Below are positions 7,875 to 14,370 of a stretch of DNA of 50,125 bases, in pieces (within the stretch, counting starts at the first letter, position 1; the number at the start of each line of letters is the position of its first letter). Made by a program: the position numbers and the translations under genes. The notes beneath the pieces are model-generated. The model saw nothing but the letters and a program-made list of their open reading frames with translations. It did not search any database and was not told the DNA's origin. The stretch is from a virus. The stretch is taken from IMG/VR virus record IMGVR_UViG_3300025586_000006, positions 1-50,125 of that record; one strand, written 5' to 3'.

Positions 7875-8770
7875 ATTACCCCTCCTTTCATCATTTTGAC
7901 TGCCATGTGGATCAGGTTGATTTCCTTTATTGCCATACTATCATTCCTATAAAGATGTTCCCCTATCTCTATAATAGCGTCACCTGGAGACTTAAATTCC
8001 CCAGCATTATCAAATAAGAACCCATACAAACCAATATAATCAATCACATTACTTCTTAACGATTTTCTTAAACTATCAAGATCACCATTCTTTATCATCT
8101 CTAAAATTTCTTTGAATACTTCTTCTGACCTTGATATGATATCACTTTTGAGCACGTTATTAATGGTGTTTCCTTGTATGCCCCAAATTGTGCTCCTTAT
8201 ATCAGGATAGCATTTTTTAACTATATTTATCAACGTTTTCTTATCGTATTTAACTCTTTCGGATTTCAATATTTTTTCACAAAGTTTATAAATCTCTCCA
8301 CCAGGGGGATTTGACATTTCTATAACTTGACAACGGGATTTAATTTCAGGTATGAATAGGTGTTCATAATTGGCAAGTAGTATAAAACGGGTAATCTTTT
8401 GAACGTCCTCCATCAATTGCCTCAGCATTTTTTGAGCACCTTGCTGACCTGATGAAAGTGAATCCGCTTCATTTAATACAACAACCTTTAGGGGTGTTAT
8501 GCCCATTGAAGTAGCAAACGATTTGATTTTATCCCTCATAGTATCAATGCCCGTATCATCAGAAGCATTAACCCATAAATAATCATAAGCCGTTTTCCTC
8601 AATAGCATATGGGTAAACGTTCCCTTACCAACACCAGGTTTACCATATAATAGAAGATTAGGGACCTCTTTAAGTGCCTTTTTTAACTTAGGTTTTATGT
8701 CCTTATTGAGAATTAGGTCCTTAAATTCTTTAGGTTCATGTATGAAGGTCCATATATCACTTTTACTCAT
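7871..8770 (-). CDS. Clamp-loader ATPase (gp44/RFC small subunit-like, AAA+)
   Basis: A 299-residue protein from the ATG at 8770 (SD GGAGG). It has Walker A YGKPGVGKGT (about 42-51), Walker B VVVLNEADS (about 98-106, NEAD instead of DEAD), a sensor stretch LLANYEH, and the SRC arginine finger after EIKSR. Domain order and length fit RFC small subunits and T4 gp44. With the gp62-like protein it loads the clamp at primer ends. Confidence 0.9.
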   Translation of the reverse strand: MSKSDIWTFIHEPKEFKDLILNKDIKPKLKKALKEVPNLLLYGKPGVGKGTFTHMLLRKTAYDYLWVNASDDTGIDTMRDKIKSFATSMGITPLKVVVLNEADSLSSGQQGAQKMLRQLMEDVQKITRFILLANYEHLFIPEIKSRCQVIEMSNPPGGEIYKLCEKILKSERVKYDKKTLINIVKKCYPDIRSTIWGIQGNTINNVLKSDIISRSEEVFKEILEMIKNGDLDSLRKSLRSNVIDYIGLYGFLFDNAGEFKSPGDAIIEIGEHLYRNDSMAIKEINLIHMAVKMMKGGVI

Positions 8771-8978
8771 TATCTTTAACCTCCATAAAATCATTTATTT
8801 TCTTCGTGAGAATACCCACAAGTTTCTTCATTCTACTTTCTATTTTATCCATTTCATCAAGGTGTTTATCTATCTCTTTTCTACCTTTTTTATCTTTCCA
8901 ATAGATATCTAAACCTTCTCCTATACCAGACCCTTCTACATAATTTAAAAATTGTTCACTTATATTAAACCCACCCAT
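8763..8978 (-). CDS. Small MGGFxIxEQF protein, copy 1
   Basis: A 71-residue, mostly helical charged protein. The start MGGFNISEQF pairs it with the neighbour at 8978-9175 (MGGFDIGEQF), so they are tandem paralogs. Function unknown. It overlaps the loader start by 8 bases. Confidence 0.6.
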   Translation of the reverse strand: MGGFNISEQFLNYVEGSGIGEGLDIYWKDKKGRKEIDKHLDEMDKIESRMKKLVGILTKKINDFMEVKDNE

Positions 8979-9175
8979 TATTCCATCTCCTCAACATTTT
9001 TTATCAATTTCTTCAGATGCTTATATAGGTTACCTTCTATGTCTTGAAGATACTCTACCAATCCCTCAATATCTTCTTTACCTTCGGGTGTTTCGAAATA
9101 AGCATCAATTTTTTTACCTACCTCAAATTCCACTATATGAAAAAATTGTTCACCTATATCAAATCCACCCATCAT
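8978..9175 (-). CDS. Small MGGFxIxEQF protein, copy 2
   Basis: A 65-residue acidic, helical protein, tandem paralog of the next gene. The shared N-terminus (MGGF-I-EQFxxxVE) is the best-kept part. It ends at the first base of the next start. Confidence 0.6.
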   Translation of the reverse strand: MMGGFDIGEQFFHIVEFEVGKKIDAYFETPEGKEDIEGLVEYLQDIEGNLYKHLKKLIKNVEEME

Positions 9176-9214
9176 GTATACTCCCTTTCTTCCAATTGAT
9201 TAGCCTTTTATGAT

Positions 9215-9619
9215 TTAGATACTTATTCGTATTTCTGGATCATCTAAACATGCTAACAATTCCTTTAAGCATTTCACCAATTTAGAATTCTTAGGTTTGG
9301 GCTTAGTTGTTCTGTTAAGGAACCCCTCTTCGGTTAATATTTCACCTTCAAAGAACCAATATTTCCTACCATTAGCACATTCTACAGCAGGTAGACCGTC
9401 TTCCCTATAAAGTACACCATTCAACCACCATTCCTTATCACCATTAGCACATTCTACAGCAGGTAGACCGTCTTCCCTATAAAGTACACCATTCAACCAC
9501 CATTCCTTATCACCATTAGCACATTTCATAGCAGGTAGATCATCTTCCCTATGAAGTTTACCATTTAGGAACCAATGCTCAGTTTTATCATTATATACCT
9601 TTACTATATATTCTATCAT
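9215..9619 (-). CDS. WYLNGKLHR-repeat (MORN-variant) protein
   Basis: A 134-residue protein with about four repeats of W-F/W-L-N-G-x-L-x-R-E-D-x-L-P-A-x-x-C-A-N-G. Two neighbouring repeats are nearly identical at DNA level (9360-9510), so recent duplication is likely. The tail KNSKLVKCLKELL is also found in the products at 6112 and 37226. Function unknown. Confidence 0.75.
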   Translation of the reverse strand: MIEYIVKVYNDKTEHWFLNGKLHREDDLPAMKCANGDKEWWLNGVLYREDGLPAVECANGDKEWWLNGVLYREDGLPAVECANGRKYWFFEGEILTEEGFLNRTTKPKPKNSKLVKCLKELLACLDDPEIRISI

Positions 9620-9849
9620 CCTTCTTCCTCTTTTAAGTCACTCTGATAATCCTCTATACCATATACATTATCATCAATAAAGGTATCAATATCAGTCTTG
9701 AAATCTCTCAACATGTCATCCAGGTCGATATCAAAATTGACATCATAACCATTAACGTATACTTGTAAGAACTCAGGTTCAATATCAGCCTTTTTTATGA
9801 TAGCATTTACAACACATTTTTTAATATCACTCAAAGAAATATCCATCAT
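9616..9849 (-). CDS. Hypothetical acidic protein
   Basis: A 77-residue, strongly acidic protein (DIDLDDMLRDFKTDID). First gene behind the promoter at 9882-9910. Not recognised. It overlaps the next gene by 4 bases (ATGA). Confidence 0.6.
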   Translation of the reverse strand: MMDISLSDIKKCVVNAIIKKADIEPEFLQVYVNGYDVNFDIDLDDMLRDFKTDIDTFIDDNVYGIEDYQSDLKEEEG

Positions 9850-9881
9850 TTTAATACCCCCACATTTGCATTATTTTATAC

Positions 9882-9910
9882 ATTATACAACAATTTCATG
9901 AGGTTGTAAA
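9882..9910 (-). promoter_or_regulatory. Promoter of the clamp-loader transcription unit
   Basis: On the minus strand TTTACA, 17 bases, TATAAT. It sits just past the HU terminator and restarts transcription toward the loader and clamp genes. Confidence 0.85.
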
Positions 9911-9920
9911 CATCTTTTAG

Positions 9921-9961
9921 CAAAAAATGCCGGAACTAAAAGTGTATATTAATTCCGGCAT
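9921..9961 (-). terminator. Terminator after the HU gene
   Basis: ATGCCGGAA (9927-9935) pairs with TTCCGGCAT (9953-9961), followed by six T on the minus strand. It isolates the HU gene as a single-gene unit. Confidence 0.9.
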
Positions 9962-9981
9962 CATCTTTAGGCTTACTGCTT

Positions 9982-10254
9982 TTACGCTACGGCTTCTTTA
10001 AGAGCCTTAGAAGCCTTGAACTTCGGTACTGTCTTGGCGGGGATATCAATAGCTTCCCCGGTTTTAGGGTTACGGCCTTTACGAGCGGCCCTGTCAGCCT
10101 TGGAAAAGGTTCCGAAACCTACGAGCGTAACCTTGTCGTCTTCAACGAGACCATTTCTGATACCTGAAACTACACTATTTACTGCAATCCGGGCATCTTT
10201 CTTGGTCATCCCTGTGTCCTCTGCCACAAAATTAGTCAAATCTGCTTTATTCAT
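9982..10254 (-). CDS. HU-family DNA-binding protein
   Basis: A 90-residue protein from the ATG at 10254 (SD GAGGAGG), the normal HU length. It has the N-terminal MNKADLTNFVA, the core VTLVGFGTFSKADRAARKGRNP and the DNA-arm region TGEAIDIPAKTVPKFKASKALKEAV. HU bends and compacts DNA. It is monocistronic, with its own promoter and terminator. Its GC content and codon choice are clearly higher than its neighbours, which suggests recent gain from a bacterium. Confidence 0.95.
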   Translation of the reverse strand: MNKADLTNFVAEDTGMTKKDARIAVNSVVSGIRNGLVEDDKVTLVGFGTFSKADRAARKGRNPKTGEAIDIPAKTVPKFKASKALKEAVA

Positions 10255-10297
10255 GTACACATCCTCCTCTTTTAATTTAATCTTCCTCAGTAAAACC

Positions 10298-10326
10298 AAG
10301 GTATCACATTATTGTGAATTCGTCAA
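10298..10326 (-). promoter_or_regulatory. HU promoter
   Basis: On the minus strand TTGACG, 17 bases, TACCTT, 44 bases before the HU start. The -35 overlaps the end of the upstream zinc-finger gene. Confidence 0.7.
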
Positions 10327-10488
10327 CTTATTTTTAATTAATTTATCAATTTCTTCCTTTAGTTTATTCGATTTTTCTATTAAGGAAAGGTTGTAACACT
10401 CTATACAAACGGTTCCTACTTCGGGATCTAACTGTGCTAACATTTGCCTCATAGAATCCAATTCTTTACCACATTTGTTACAATTCAT
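10309..10488 (-). CDS. Small zinc-finger protein
   Basis: A 59-residue protein from the ATG at 10488. CNKCG...CIEC gives a four-cysteine zinc site, followed by a basic helix (SLIEKSNKLKEEIDKLIK). A GTG five codons upstream is possible. It has its own promoter. Role unknown; a DNA- or RNA-binding regulator is possible. Confidence 0.7.
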   Translation of the reverse strand: MNCNKCGKELDSMRQMLAQLDPEVGTVCIECYNLSLIEKSNKLKEEIDKLIKNKLTNSQ

Positions 10489-10512
10489 TTTTTCCAACCT
10501 CACTTAACTACC

Positions 10513-10541
10513 ATTCTAAACCATTGGAATCATTATGTCAA
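10513..10541 (-). promoter_or_regulatory. Promoter of the small zinc-finger gene
   Basis: On the minus strand TTGACA, 17 bases, TAGAAT, 25 bases upstream of the start. Confidence 0.8.
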
Positions 10542-10553
10542 TCTTTTAATTTT

Positions 10554-10763
10554 TTAATTTTCAAAATCCGAAAATATTTTCCTGAAAAGTGAAATATTAT
10601 CCCAAGTTAAGGACACATTGACATCGGGTAGATTTCTCCTTGCTATATATACATCAAGACCCTCACCGTTTTGCCATTTGGTCATTATAGCATTTTTGAT
10701 ATCGGTGTAATCCTCAAAACCATCATAATGATACTGATTCACTTCAAATTTAGTTGTTTCCAT
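10554..10763 (-). CDS. Hypothetical protein
   Basis: A 69-residue protein. The ATG overlaps the end of the repeat gene upstream by 14 bases. Contains YHYDGFEDYTD. Not recognised. Confidence 0.5.
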   Translation of the reverse strand: METTKFEVNQYHYDGFEDYTDIKNAIMTKWQNGEGLDVYIARRNLPDVNVSLTWDNISLFRKIFSDFEN

Positions 10764-10944
10764 TACTCTCCTTTAAACATTCTTTAGGCTTGGTACGGTT
10801 AAGGAATTCCATATAGGTTAATTCTACACCATTCAAATACCAATACTTATCACCATTTGCGCATTCTATAGCAGGACCGTCTTCTCTATGAAGTTTATTA
10901 TTTCGGTACCATTCCCTAACTAATACTGTAGATTCTATTTCCAT
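10750..10944 (-). CDS. Single-repeat WYLNG (MORN-variant) protein
   Basis: A 64-residue protein with two repeats (EWYRNNKLHREDGPA and KYWYLNGVELT). It is a shortened relative of the products at 6112, 9215 and 37226 and keeps the closing LTYMEFLNRTKPKE. Function unknown. Confidence 0.65.
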   Translation of the reverse strand: MEIESTVLVREWYRNNKLHREDGPAIECANGDKYWYLNGVELTYMEFLNRTKPKECLKESNGNN

Positions 10945-11090
10945 TACTCTCCCTCCCTTTCCACTTCTTCGTCTTTAAAATCATACACCTCATTGTAGTC
11001 ATCTATGCATTCATTATAGCCTATATTGTAAAATTTCATAGCCACACAAATAACTATCAAGGCAATAACTCCAAGCTCTAACCATATCAT
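10944..11090 (-). CDS. Small membrane-anchored acidic peptide
   Basis: A 48-residue ORF: one N-terminal membrane segment (WLELGVIALIVICVAM) and an acidic cytosolic-type tail. SD GGGAG. Its stop overlaps the next ATG (TAATG) and its start overlaps the upstream stop (ATGA), as expected for a coupled gene. Confidence 0.6.
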   Translation of the reverse strand: MIWLELGVIALIVICVAMKFYNIGYNECIDDYNEVYDFKDEEVEREGE

Positions 11091-11236
11091 ATTACTCCCT
11101 TTCGACAAGCATATTTGTTAGCTTGTTTCTTTTTGTCTCTATGGATTACTCTGGAAGTGGTTATCCGCCATTCTTTTGCGGGCACCACCTTCATATCCTT
11201 AAAGAATTTATTTATTTGTTTTTTGTTTACCTTCAT
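11087..11236 (-). CDS. Small basic protein
   Basis: A 49-residue basic protein with AKEWRITTSRVIHRDKKKQ. SD GAGGTG. Translationally coupled to the next gene. Not assigned. Confidence 0.6.
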   Translation of the reverse strand: MKVNKKQINKFFKDMKVVPAKEWRITTSRVIHRDKKKQANKYACRKGVI

Positions 11237-11251
11237 AATAATCACCTCTAT

Positions 11252-11500
11252 TTAAACACAGGGCTTTATACCCATAGAATTATACCAGCGTGCCCAAAAC
11301 CTCATTTTTCTATCAACCTTTGGTGCTTCATATTTTTCATACAACTCACAATGATTATCCTTATTGAGTACCTTGATATCACCATATATAGCCGTTTTTT
11401 GATAAGGTGTATGCTCATATTTTATAACAGAAGAATGTGAACAACCATCATTCCATATATTATCATATCTACATTCTTTACAATACACTTTTTTATCCAT
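11252..11500 (-). CDS. Cys-rich CxxC/TPYQK protein
   Basis: An 82-residue protein with CKEC, a later C, HTPYQK and HCELYE, giving one likely zinc site. Same pattern as the product at 2868-3071 in the Ubl cassette. Function unknown. Confidence 0.65.
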   Translation of the reverse strand: MDKKVYCKECRYDNIWNDGCSHSSVIKYEHTPYQKTAIYGDIKVLNKDNHCELYEKYEAPKVDRKMRFWARWYNSMGIKPCV

Positions 11501-11505
11501 AATTT

Positions 11506-11916
11506 CTACTCCTCATATTCACAACCATGCCTGTATTCCCATTGATTCCTAAGTACATCCTTTTCAGATTCAGTTGTCAACGCAGAAACAGCCCATCTAT
11601 CTGCATCCTCTTCGTCCTTGATACCAACAAGGTGAGCAACCTCATGTGCTATGATAGCCCTTTGCTCATCCTCTGAAAGGTCCTTAACGACCTCTTTAAA
11701 CACTATCATAGGAACAGTACTATCAATAGCAAACGCTAAATTACTTTTCAAATCAGGCACATGACAACCAGCATTTTTAATAGTATCCAGCAATTCATTA
11801 TAACTGTTATCGCCTAAAAAGATTACTTTGATGTCTCTCAATAAATCCATATAGGTCCTTTCTTTTAACTTTTCTTGCTCTACAAGGTCTATTAATTCAT
11901 CGGTTGGTATGTACAT
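11506..11916 (-). CDS. HExxH metallopeptidase-like protein
   Basis: A 136-residue protein. HEVAH (about residues 90-94), then GIKDEEDADRWA gives the zincin HExxH plus a downstream E/D-x-x-A-D, as in minimal ImmA/IrrE-type or gluzincin peptidases. No signal peptide is seen, so it probably acts in the cytoplasm. ImmA-like enzymes cleave repressors; this substrate is unknown. The ATG at 11916 overlaps the previous stop and has AAGGAG nine bases upstream. Confidence 0.75.
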   Translation of the reverse strand: MYIPTDELIDLVEQEKLKERTYMDLLRDIKVIFLGDNSYNELLDTIKNAGCHVPDLKSNLAFAIDSTVPMIVFKEVVKDLSEDEQRAIIAHEVAHLVGIKDEEDADRWAVSALTTESEKDVLRNQWEYRHGCEYEE

Positions 11917-12089
11917 CACACATTTCTCCTTGGTGAAACTGTTAACCTTAAAGTATCAAATAACCTTAAAGTATCAAATATCAATGCAGATGTAAACGCT
12001 ATGATGAAAAAAATGAAACTCCAGGTATCAGTATAGGTCACACCGTCCAACCATGTAGTGAACAATATCACATCATTCATTGTCATCAT
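11916..12089 (-). CDS. Small membrane protein with tandem FDTLRL repeat
   Basis: A 57-residue protein with one membrane segment (WSFIFFIIAFTSALIF), then FDTLRLFDTLRL encoded by an exact 18-base tandem repeat. It overlaps both neighbours by a few bases. Function unknown. Confidence 0.6.
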   Translation of the reverse strand: MMTMNDVILFTTWLDGVTYTDTWSFIFFIIAFTSALIFDTLRLFDTLRLTVSPRRNV

Positions 12090-12241
12090 TTTCTATTTTT
12101 CCTCCGTGACTTTTTAGACTTTTTATTTTTGGCTTTCTTTTTCAACCGCTTCTTCAATTTCTCAGTCATATATTCATTATACGCTTTTTGTTCTAAATCT
12201 GTCAACTCTAAAATTTCTAATTCTTTTTCAGTCCAAGTCAT
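12086..12241 (-). CDS. Small protein with basic tail
   Basis: A 51-residue protein: an acidic N-terminal half and a very basic C-terminal half (KKRLKKKAKNKKSKKSRR). It may bind nucleic acid. SD GGAG. Not assigned. Confidence 0.6.
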   Translation of the reverse strand: MTWTEKELEILELTDLEQKAYNEYMTEKLKKRLKKKAKNKKSKKSRRKNRK

Positions 12242-12256
12242 AATACAACTCTCCTT

Positions 12257-12598
12257 TTAACTTGACGCAATGCCAAAAAAGATGTATGCTCTTATCCCCC
12301 TTTTCCCTTTACACCATGAATTATGAGGATTCTTTTTCACCTCTGCTAAATAGGACCTTTTAATTTCAATACAATAGGCGGATCCCCACTTATCGTTATC
12401 TCCAATGATTTCACCTGCATAGTCAGAAGGGTTTTTTCTTGGTGGGTATTCTTTCATGATAAAACCATCTTTTTCTGCAATGGTACCAGTATATCCACCA
12501 TGACCATCTTCATAAGCAGCAGATTCCTTTAACTCTCTAAAAGCATCTTCAGGGGATAATTTACCAATATAAAATTTACTAAAATCTTGACCACCCAT
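12257..12598 (-). CDS. Hypothetical protein (MGGQDFSKFY)
   Basis: A 113-residue protein from the ATG at 12598 (SD GGAGG). GGYTGTIAEKDGF and WGSAYCIEIKRS suggest a small alpha/beta domain. Similar small proteins are frequent in large phages. No function assigned. Confidence 0.65.
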   Translation of the reverse strand: MGGQDFSKFYIGKLSPEDAFRELKESAAYEDGHGGYTGTIAEKDGFIMKEYPPRKNPSDYAGEIIGDNDKWGSAYCIEIKRSYLAEVKKNPHNSWCKGKRGIRAYIFFGIASS

Positions 12599-12599
12599 C

Positions 12600-12815
12600 C
12601 TATTCCTCCTTTTCAATTAGTTGTAATGCCTTTTGCAAACAAGTCTTACATACTTCTGTTGTTGCACTATCTTCTCGTAAAATTGACCCCCGAGTAGAGG
12701 CTTCCCCAATAACAACAGTAATATTGACATATCTGTTGCATTCTTCACATTGGTTTATTTTACCTTTGTTTCCAGGATATCGCTTCTTGAGTTCTTTTTC
12801 AATTTCTAAGTACAT
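12600..12815 (-). CDS. Small zinc-ribbon protein
   Basis: A 71-residue protein with CEEC and CKTC separated by 31 residues, a zinc ribbon. It lies directly downstream of two structured RNA elements, so it may be expressed from the same transcript. Confidence 0.65.
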   Translation of the reverse strand: MYLEIEKELKKRYPGNKGKINQCEECNRYVNITVVIGEASTRGSILREDSATTEVCKTCLQKALQLIEKEE

Positions 12816-12835
12816 TTAGGCCTCTCTTTTTCAAA

Positions 12836-12998
12836 TTATTAAATAGACACATAAAAGCTGTACATAATCAATAGTTATTATAGTTCTGATGTGTAATGAT
12901 AAGGTTATGACTCTTTTCCGATTGCTCTTTCAACCAGACGGATCGCCACTCTGGTATCACAAATATCTATTGATTACTCTTATGTGCCTGTTTAATAA
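12836..12998 (-). ncRNA. Structured RNA element, GAGUGGCGA motif, copy 2
   Basis: There is no good ORF here. The ends pair in three stacked helices: 12836-12843 with 12991-12998 (8 bp), 12848-12854 with 12980-12986 (7 bp) and 12865-12874 with 12967-12976 (10 bp). Inside, on the minus strand, ACCAGA/UCUGGU closes a loop GUGGCGAUCCG. The next element starts one base away. Strand follows the flanking genes. Confidence 0.6.
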
Positions 12999-12999
12999 T

Positions 13000-13086
13000 A
13001 TCTTGGAGTGTATGGTCGCACTCATCAGAGGTACCTTCTTCAATACTAATTACCATACAGACCGATACGCCACTTTACTCCAAGAT
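13000..13086 (-). ncRNA. Structured RNA element, GUGGCG motif, copy 1
   Basis: The ends form a perfect 10-bp helix (13000-13009 with 13077-13086). A second 6-bp helix GUAUGG/CCAUAC sits inside, and between them is AGUGGCGUAUCGGUCUG, very like AGUGGCGAUCCGUCUG in the neighbouring element. The two look like a tandem pair of one RNA family. Confidence 0.6.
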
Positions 13087-13098
13087 TTTACACAAAAA

Positions 13099-13365
13099 TT
13101 AACCTCTAACTGTCAATTGGCCCCCACTCAGGTAAGAACTTATAGCGGGTAGGATGTCAACCAGCTTCTCAACTTCCCCTTCACTAATTCTTCCAGCCTT
13201 CCTGAACCCTTCTTCACCGTTTTTCTTGGTGTAGGTTCTAGGTCCAATCTGTAACTTATTGTCTCCACCATTGTAGGAGTAAACAGAAACCTTCAAAATG
13301 GTCCCATCCTCACTGTGGATATTCGCCTCATACAGTACTTTGTCAAGACCTTTATTATATGCCAT
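13099..13365 (-). CDS. PC4/YdbC-like single-stranded DNA-binding protein (putative)
   Basis: An 88-residue protein with the strand-turn-strand then helix pattern KVSVYSY..KLQIGPRTYTKKNGEEGFRKAGRISEGEVEKLVDILPAI. This resembles PC4-type domains, in which a basic sheet binds single-stranded DNA and a final helix pairs the subunits. A role in phage transcription or replication is plausible; the fold call comes from the pattern alone. SD GAGGAG. Confidence 0.55.
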   Translation of the reverse strand: MAYNKGLDKVLYEANIHSEDGTILKVSVYSYNGGDNKLQIGPRTYTKKNGEEGFRKAGRISEGEVEKLVDILPAISSYLSGGQLTVRG

Positions 13366-13410
13366 CTAAATCTCCTCTTATAAACATTTCAAAAAGGTTA
13401 ATATTGTAAA

Positions 13411-13520
13411 GATGATGGTCGGTTCTGCCCCGACAGGGTATCAGCATTCTACGTAGAATGCTTTATCGCCGGCCCGTAGGCCAAGTAGATGCATTATTAT
13501 CCCCCTACATCACATCATCT
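13411..13520 (-). ncRNA. Structured RNA, leader of the PC4-like gene
   Basis: Downstream of a consensus promoter. Its ends pair GAUGAUG/CAUCAUC (13513-13519 with 13411-13417). Inside are a perfect 20-base palindrome AGCAUUCUAC/GUAGAAUGCU, GGCC/GGCC and GUCGG/CCGAC hairpins. It could be a stable RNA or a regulatory leader. Confidence 0.6.
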
Positions 13521-13526
13521 ATAAAC

Positions 13527-13555
13527 ATACTACATCAAAAAATCCCCTTTGTCAA
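13527..13555 (-). promoter_or_regulatory. Promoter for the 13.4 kb RNA and the PC4-like gene
   Basis: On the minus strand TTGACA, 17 bases, TAGTAT. Confidence 0.75.
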
Positions 13556-13694
13556 TCTCTTATTTGGACAGCGGAGGAGGATTCGAACCTCCAGTATGGA
13601 TATTTCCTATTATTAGTAATGGCCACTTCCAATAATATTTCATAAACAATTCTCCTTTCCTAAAGAGCCGCCGTATTCGTCAATCTCTTATTTG
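13551..13694. repeat. 16-bp direct repeat flanking a tRNA-like gene
   Basis: GTCAATCTCTTATTTG occurs exactly at 13551-13566 and 13679-13694, on both sides of the tRNA-like element at 13565-13673. A third, inverted and slightly changed copy forms the far arm of the helix at 13822-13849. The arrangement suggests a duplicated insertion unit. Confidence 0.75.
13565..13673 (-). ncRNA. tRNA-like RNA with T-arm and CCA but abnormal anticodon region
   Basis: The 3' part is fully tRNA-like: T-arm GGAGG-TTCGAAT-CCTCC, acceptor strand TCCGCTG, T, CCA. The 5' end CGGCGGC pairs with it apart from one mismatch. A D-arm-like CTC-TTTAGGAAAG-GAG follows. The middle is about 60 bases, with TATTATT/AATAATA, and has no 7-base anticodon loop. 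Candidate tRNA mimic, possibly of Y-RNA type, or a decayed tRNA. Confidence 0.55.
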
Positions 13695-13849
13695 AAGTAT
13701 GATACTCTCAGGGACCATATTTATCAGTGACAGTACCAGGTTTCACCCGTTAGTCCGTGACTAGTATAGGACCTCCGTGTTGTTTTTTCATCCTGTGATG
13801 TATAATACAGTGATAGTTTACAGTATCATACCTCAAATAAAGGATTGAG
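13679..13849. ncRNA. Structured RNA closed by a 28-bp helix
   Basis: 13679-13706 pairs with 13822-13849 with only G-U exceptions, giving an end helix of about 28 bp around 115 bases of unpaired or weakly paired sequence. No ORF of note. The strand is not decided by the sequence; neighbouring RNAs run leftward. Confidence 0.6.
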
Positions 13850-13854
13850 AGACA

Positions 13855-14032
13855 ATTTTTGTGTGGAGAGCTTGGCGACTAAGGGAACCCGTTTAGGGAC
13901 GCACCGAAAACGATAGATATTATTGTACACCAAGAAACGAACCTCTCTACAAAAACCCGGCCAGAGCAACTTTTACTCCAAGAAACAGACCCTACCGACT
14001 GCTTGGGAATTGATGGCCGAGAGTTAAACCTT
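13855..14032 (-). ncRNA. Structured RNA tract behind its own promoter
   Basis: On the minus strand the first part closes with CUCGGCCA/UGGCCGGG followed by UUUUU, like a small RNA ending in a terminator (about 13953-14020). The second part closes with GAGAG and CUUGG against CCAAG and CUCUC (13866-13955). No ORF. The two parts may be separate RNAs. Confidence 0.5.
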
Positions 14033-14038
14033 AAAAAC

Positions 14039-14067
14039 ATCTTACATCATTCAATTTCCTTTGTCAA
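14039..14067 (-). promoter_or_regulatory. Promoter for the 13.9-14.0 kb RNA tract
   Basis: On the minus strand TTGACA, 17 bases, TAAGAT. The spacer AAGGAAATTGAATGATG is identical to that of the tRNA-His promoter at 14253-14281. Confidence 0.75.
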
Positions 14068-14087
14068 TTTCTAATTCTTAAATTTAC

Positions 14088-14158
14088 TGGCAGAGACGAC
14101 CGGATTCGAACCGGCAATTCAAGCGTGTTGCGTGTTAGCCACTTAACACTACACCTCT
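14088..14158 (-). tRNA. tRNA-like gene with shortened anticodon arm
   Basis: Acceptor AGAGGTG/CGTCTCT, D-arm GTGT...ACAC with a GG-containing loop, T-arm GCCGG-TTCGAAT-CCGGT, then G and CCA. Only about 16 bases lie between the D and T arms instead of about 22, so no normal anticodon arm plus variable loop can form; GCAA/TTGC is the only stem there. No reliable anticodon. Likely a tRNA mimic or relic. Confidence 0.55.
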
Positions 14159-14170
14159 ATATTCATTTTT

Positions 14171-14246
14171 TGGGTCACCCAGAGAGGATCGAACTCTCAT
14201 CTTGCGGGTCACAGCCGCAGGCTCTAACCATTAAGCTACAGGTGAC
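14171..14246 (-). tRNA. tRNA-His (GTG)
   Basis: Normal cloverleaf with anticodon loop CTGTGAC. It has the extra G at -1 opposite C73 that marks tRNA-His, and an encoded CCA. A second, different tRNA-His lies on the other strand at 26283. Confidence 0.93.
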
Positions 14247-14252
14247 ATAACC

Positions 14253-14281
14253 ATTTCACATCATTCAATTTCCTTTGTCAA
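14253..14281 (-). promoter_or_regulatory. Promoter of tRNA-His
   Basis: On the minus strand TTGACA, 17 bases, TGAAAT. It shares its spacer with the promoter at 14039-14067. Confidence 0.65.
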
Positions 14282-14283
14282 TT

Positions 14284-14312
14284 TTTAAAAAGGCTGATAC
14301 CTAATATCAGCC
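14284..14312 (-). terminator. Rho-independent terminator
   Basis: On the minus strand, an 8-bp stem with loop TTAGG followed by TTTTTAAAAA. It separates the short RNA from the tRNA-His unit. Confidence 0.85.
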
Positions 14313-14364
14313 CAACTCCTTCTACACATGGCAGACGAGATCTGAAAACATCTTACACTCAAAA
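14284..14364 (-). ncRNA. Short RNA ending in a strong terminator
   Basis: Between the promoter at 14371-14399 and the hairpin GGCTGATA-TTAGG-TATCAGCC (14292-14312) with a T run at 14287-14291. The body has a CAGA/UCUG hairpin and an AAGGAG, but no ORF of useful length. Confidence 0.55.
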
Positions 14365-14370
14365 ACTTAC

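Noticed and set aside
12889-13152. 87-residue plus-strand ORF
   Set aside because: Opposite to all neighbouring genes and running across two RNA helices; no ribosome site.
13411-13520. Known riboswitch class upstream of the PC4-like gene
   Set aside because: No match to a riboswitch core that I recognise, and the gene is not metabolic.
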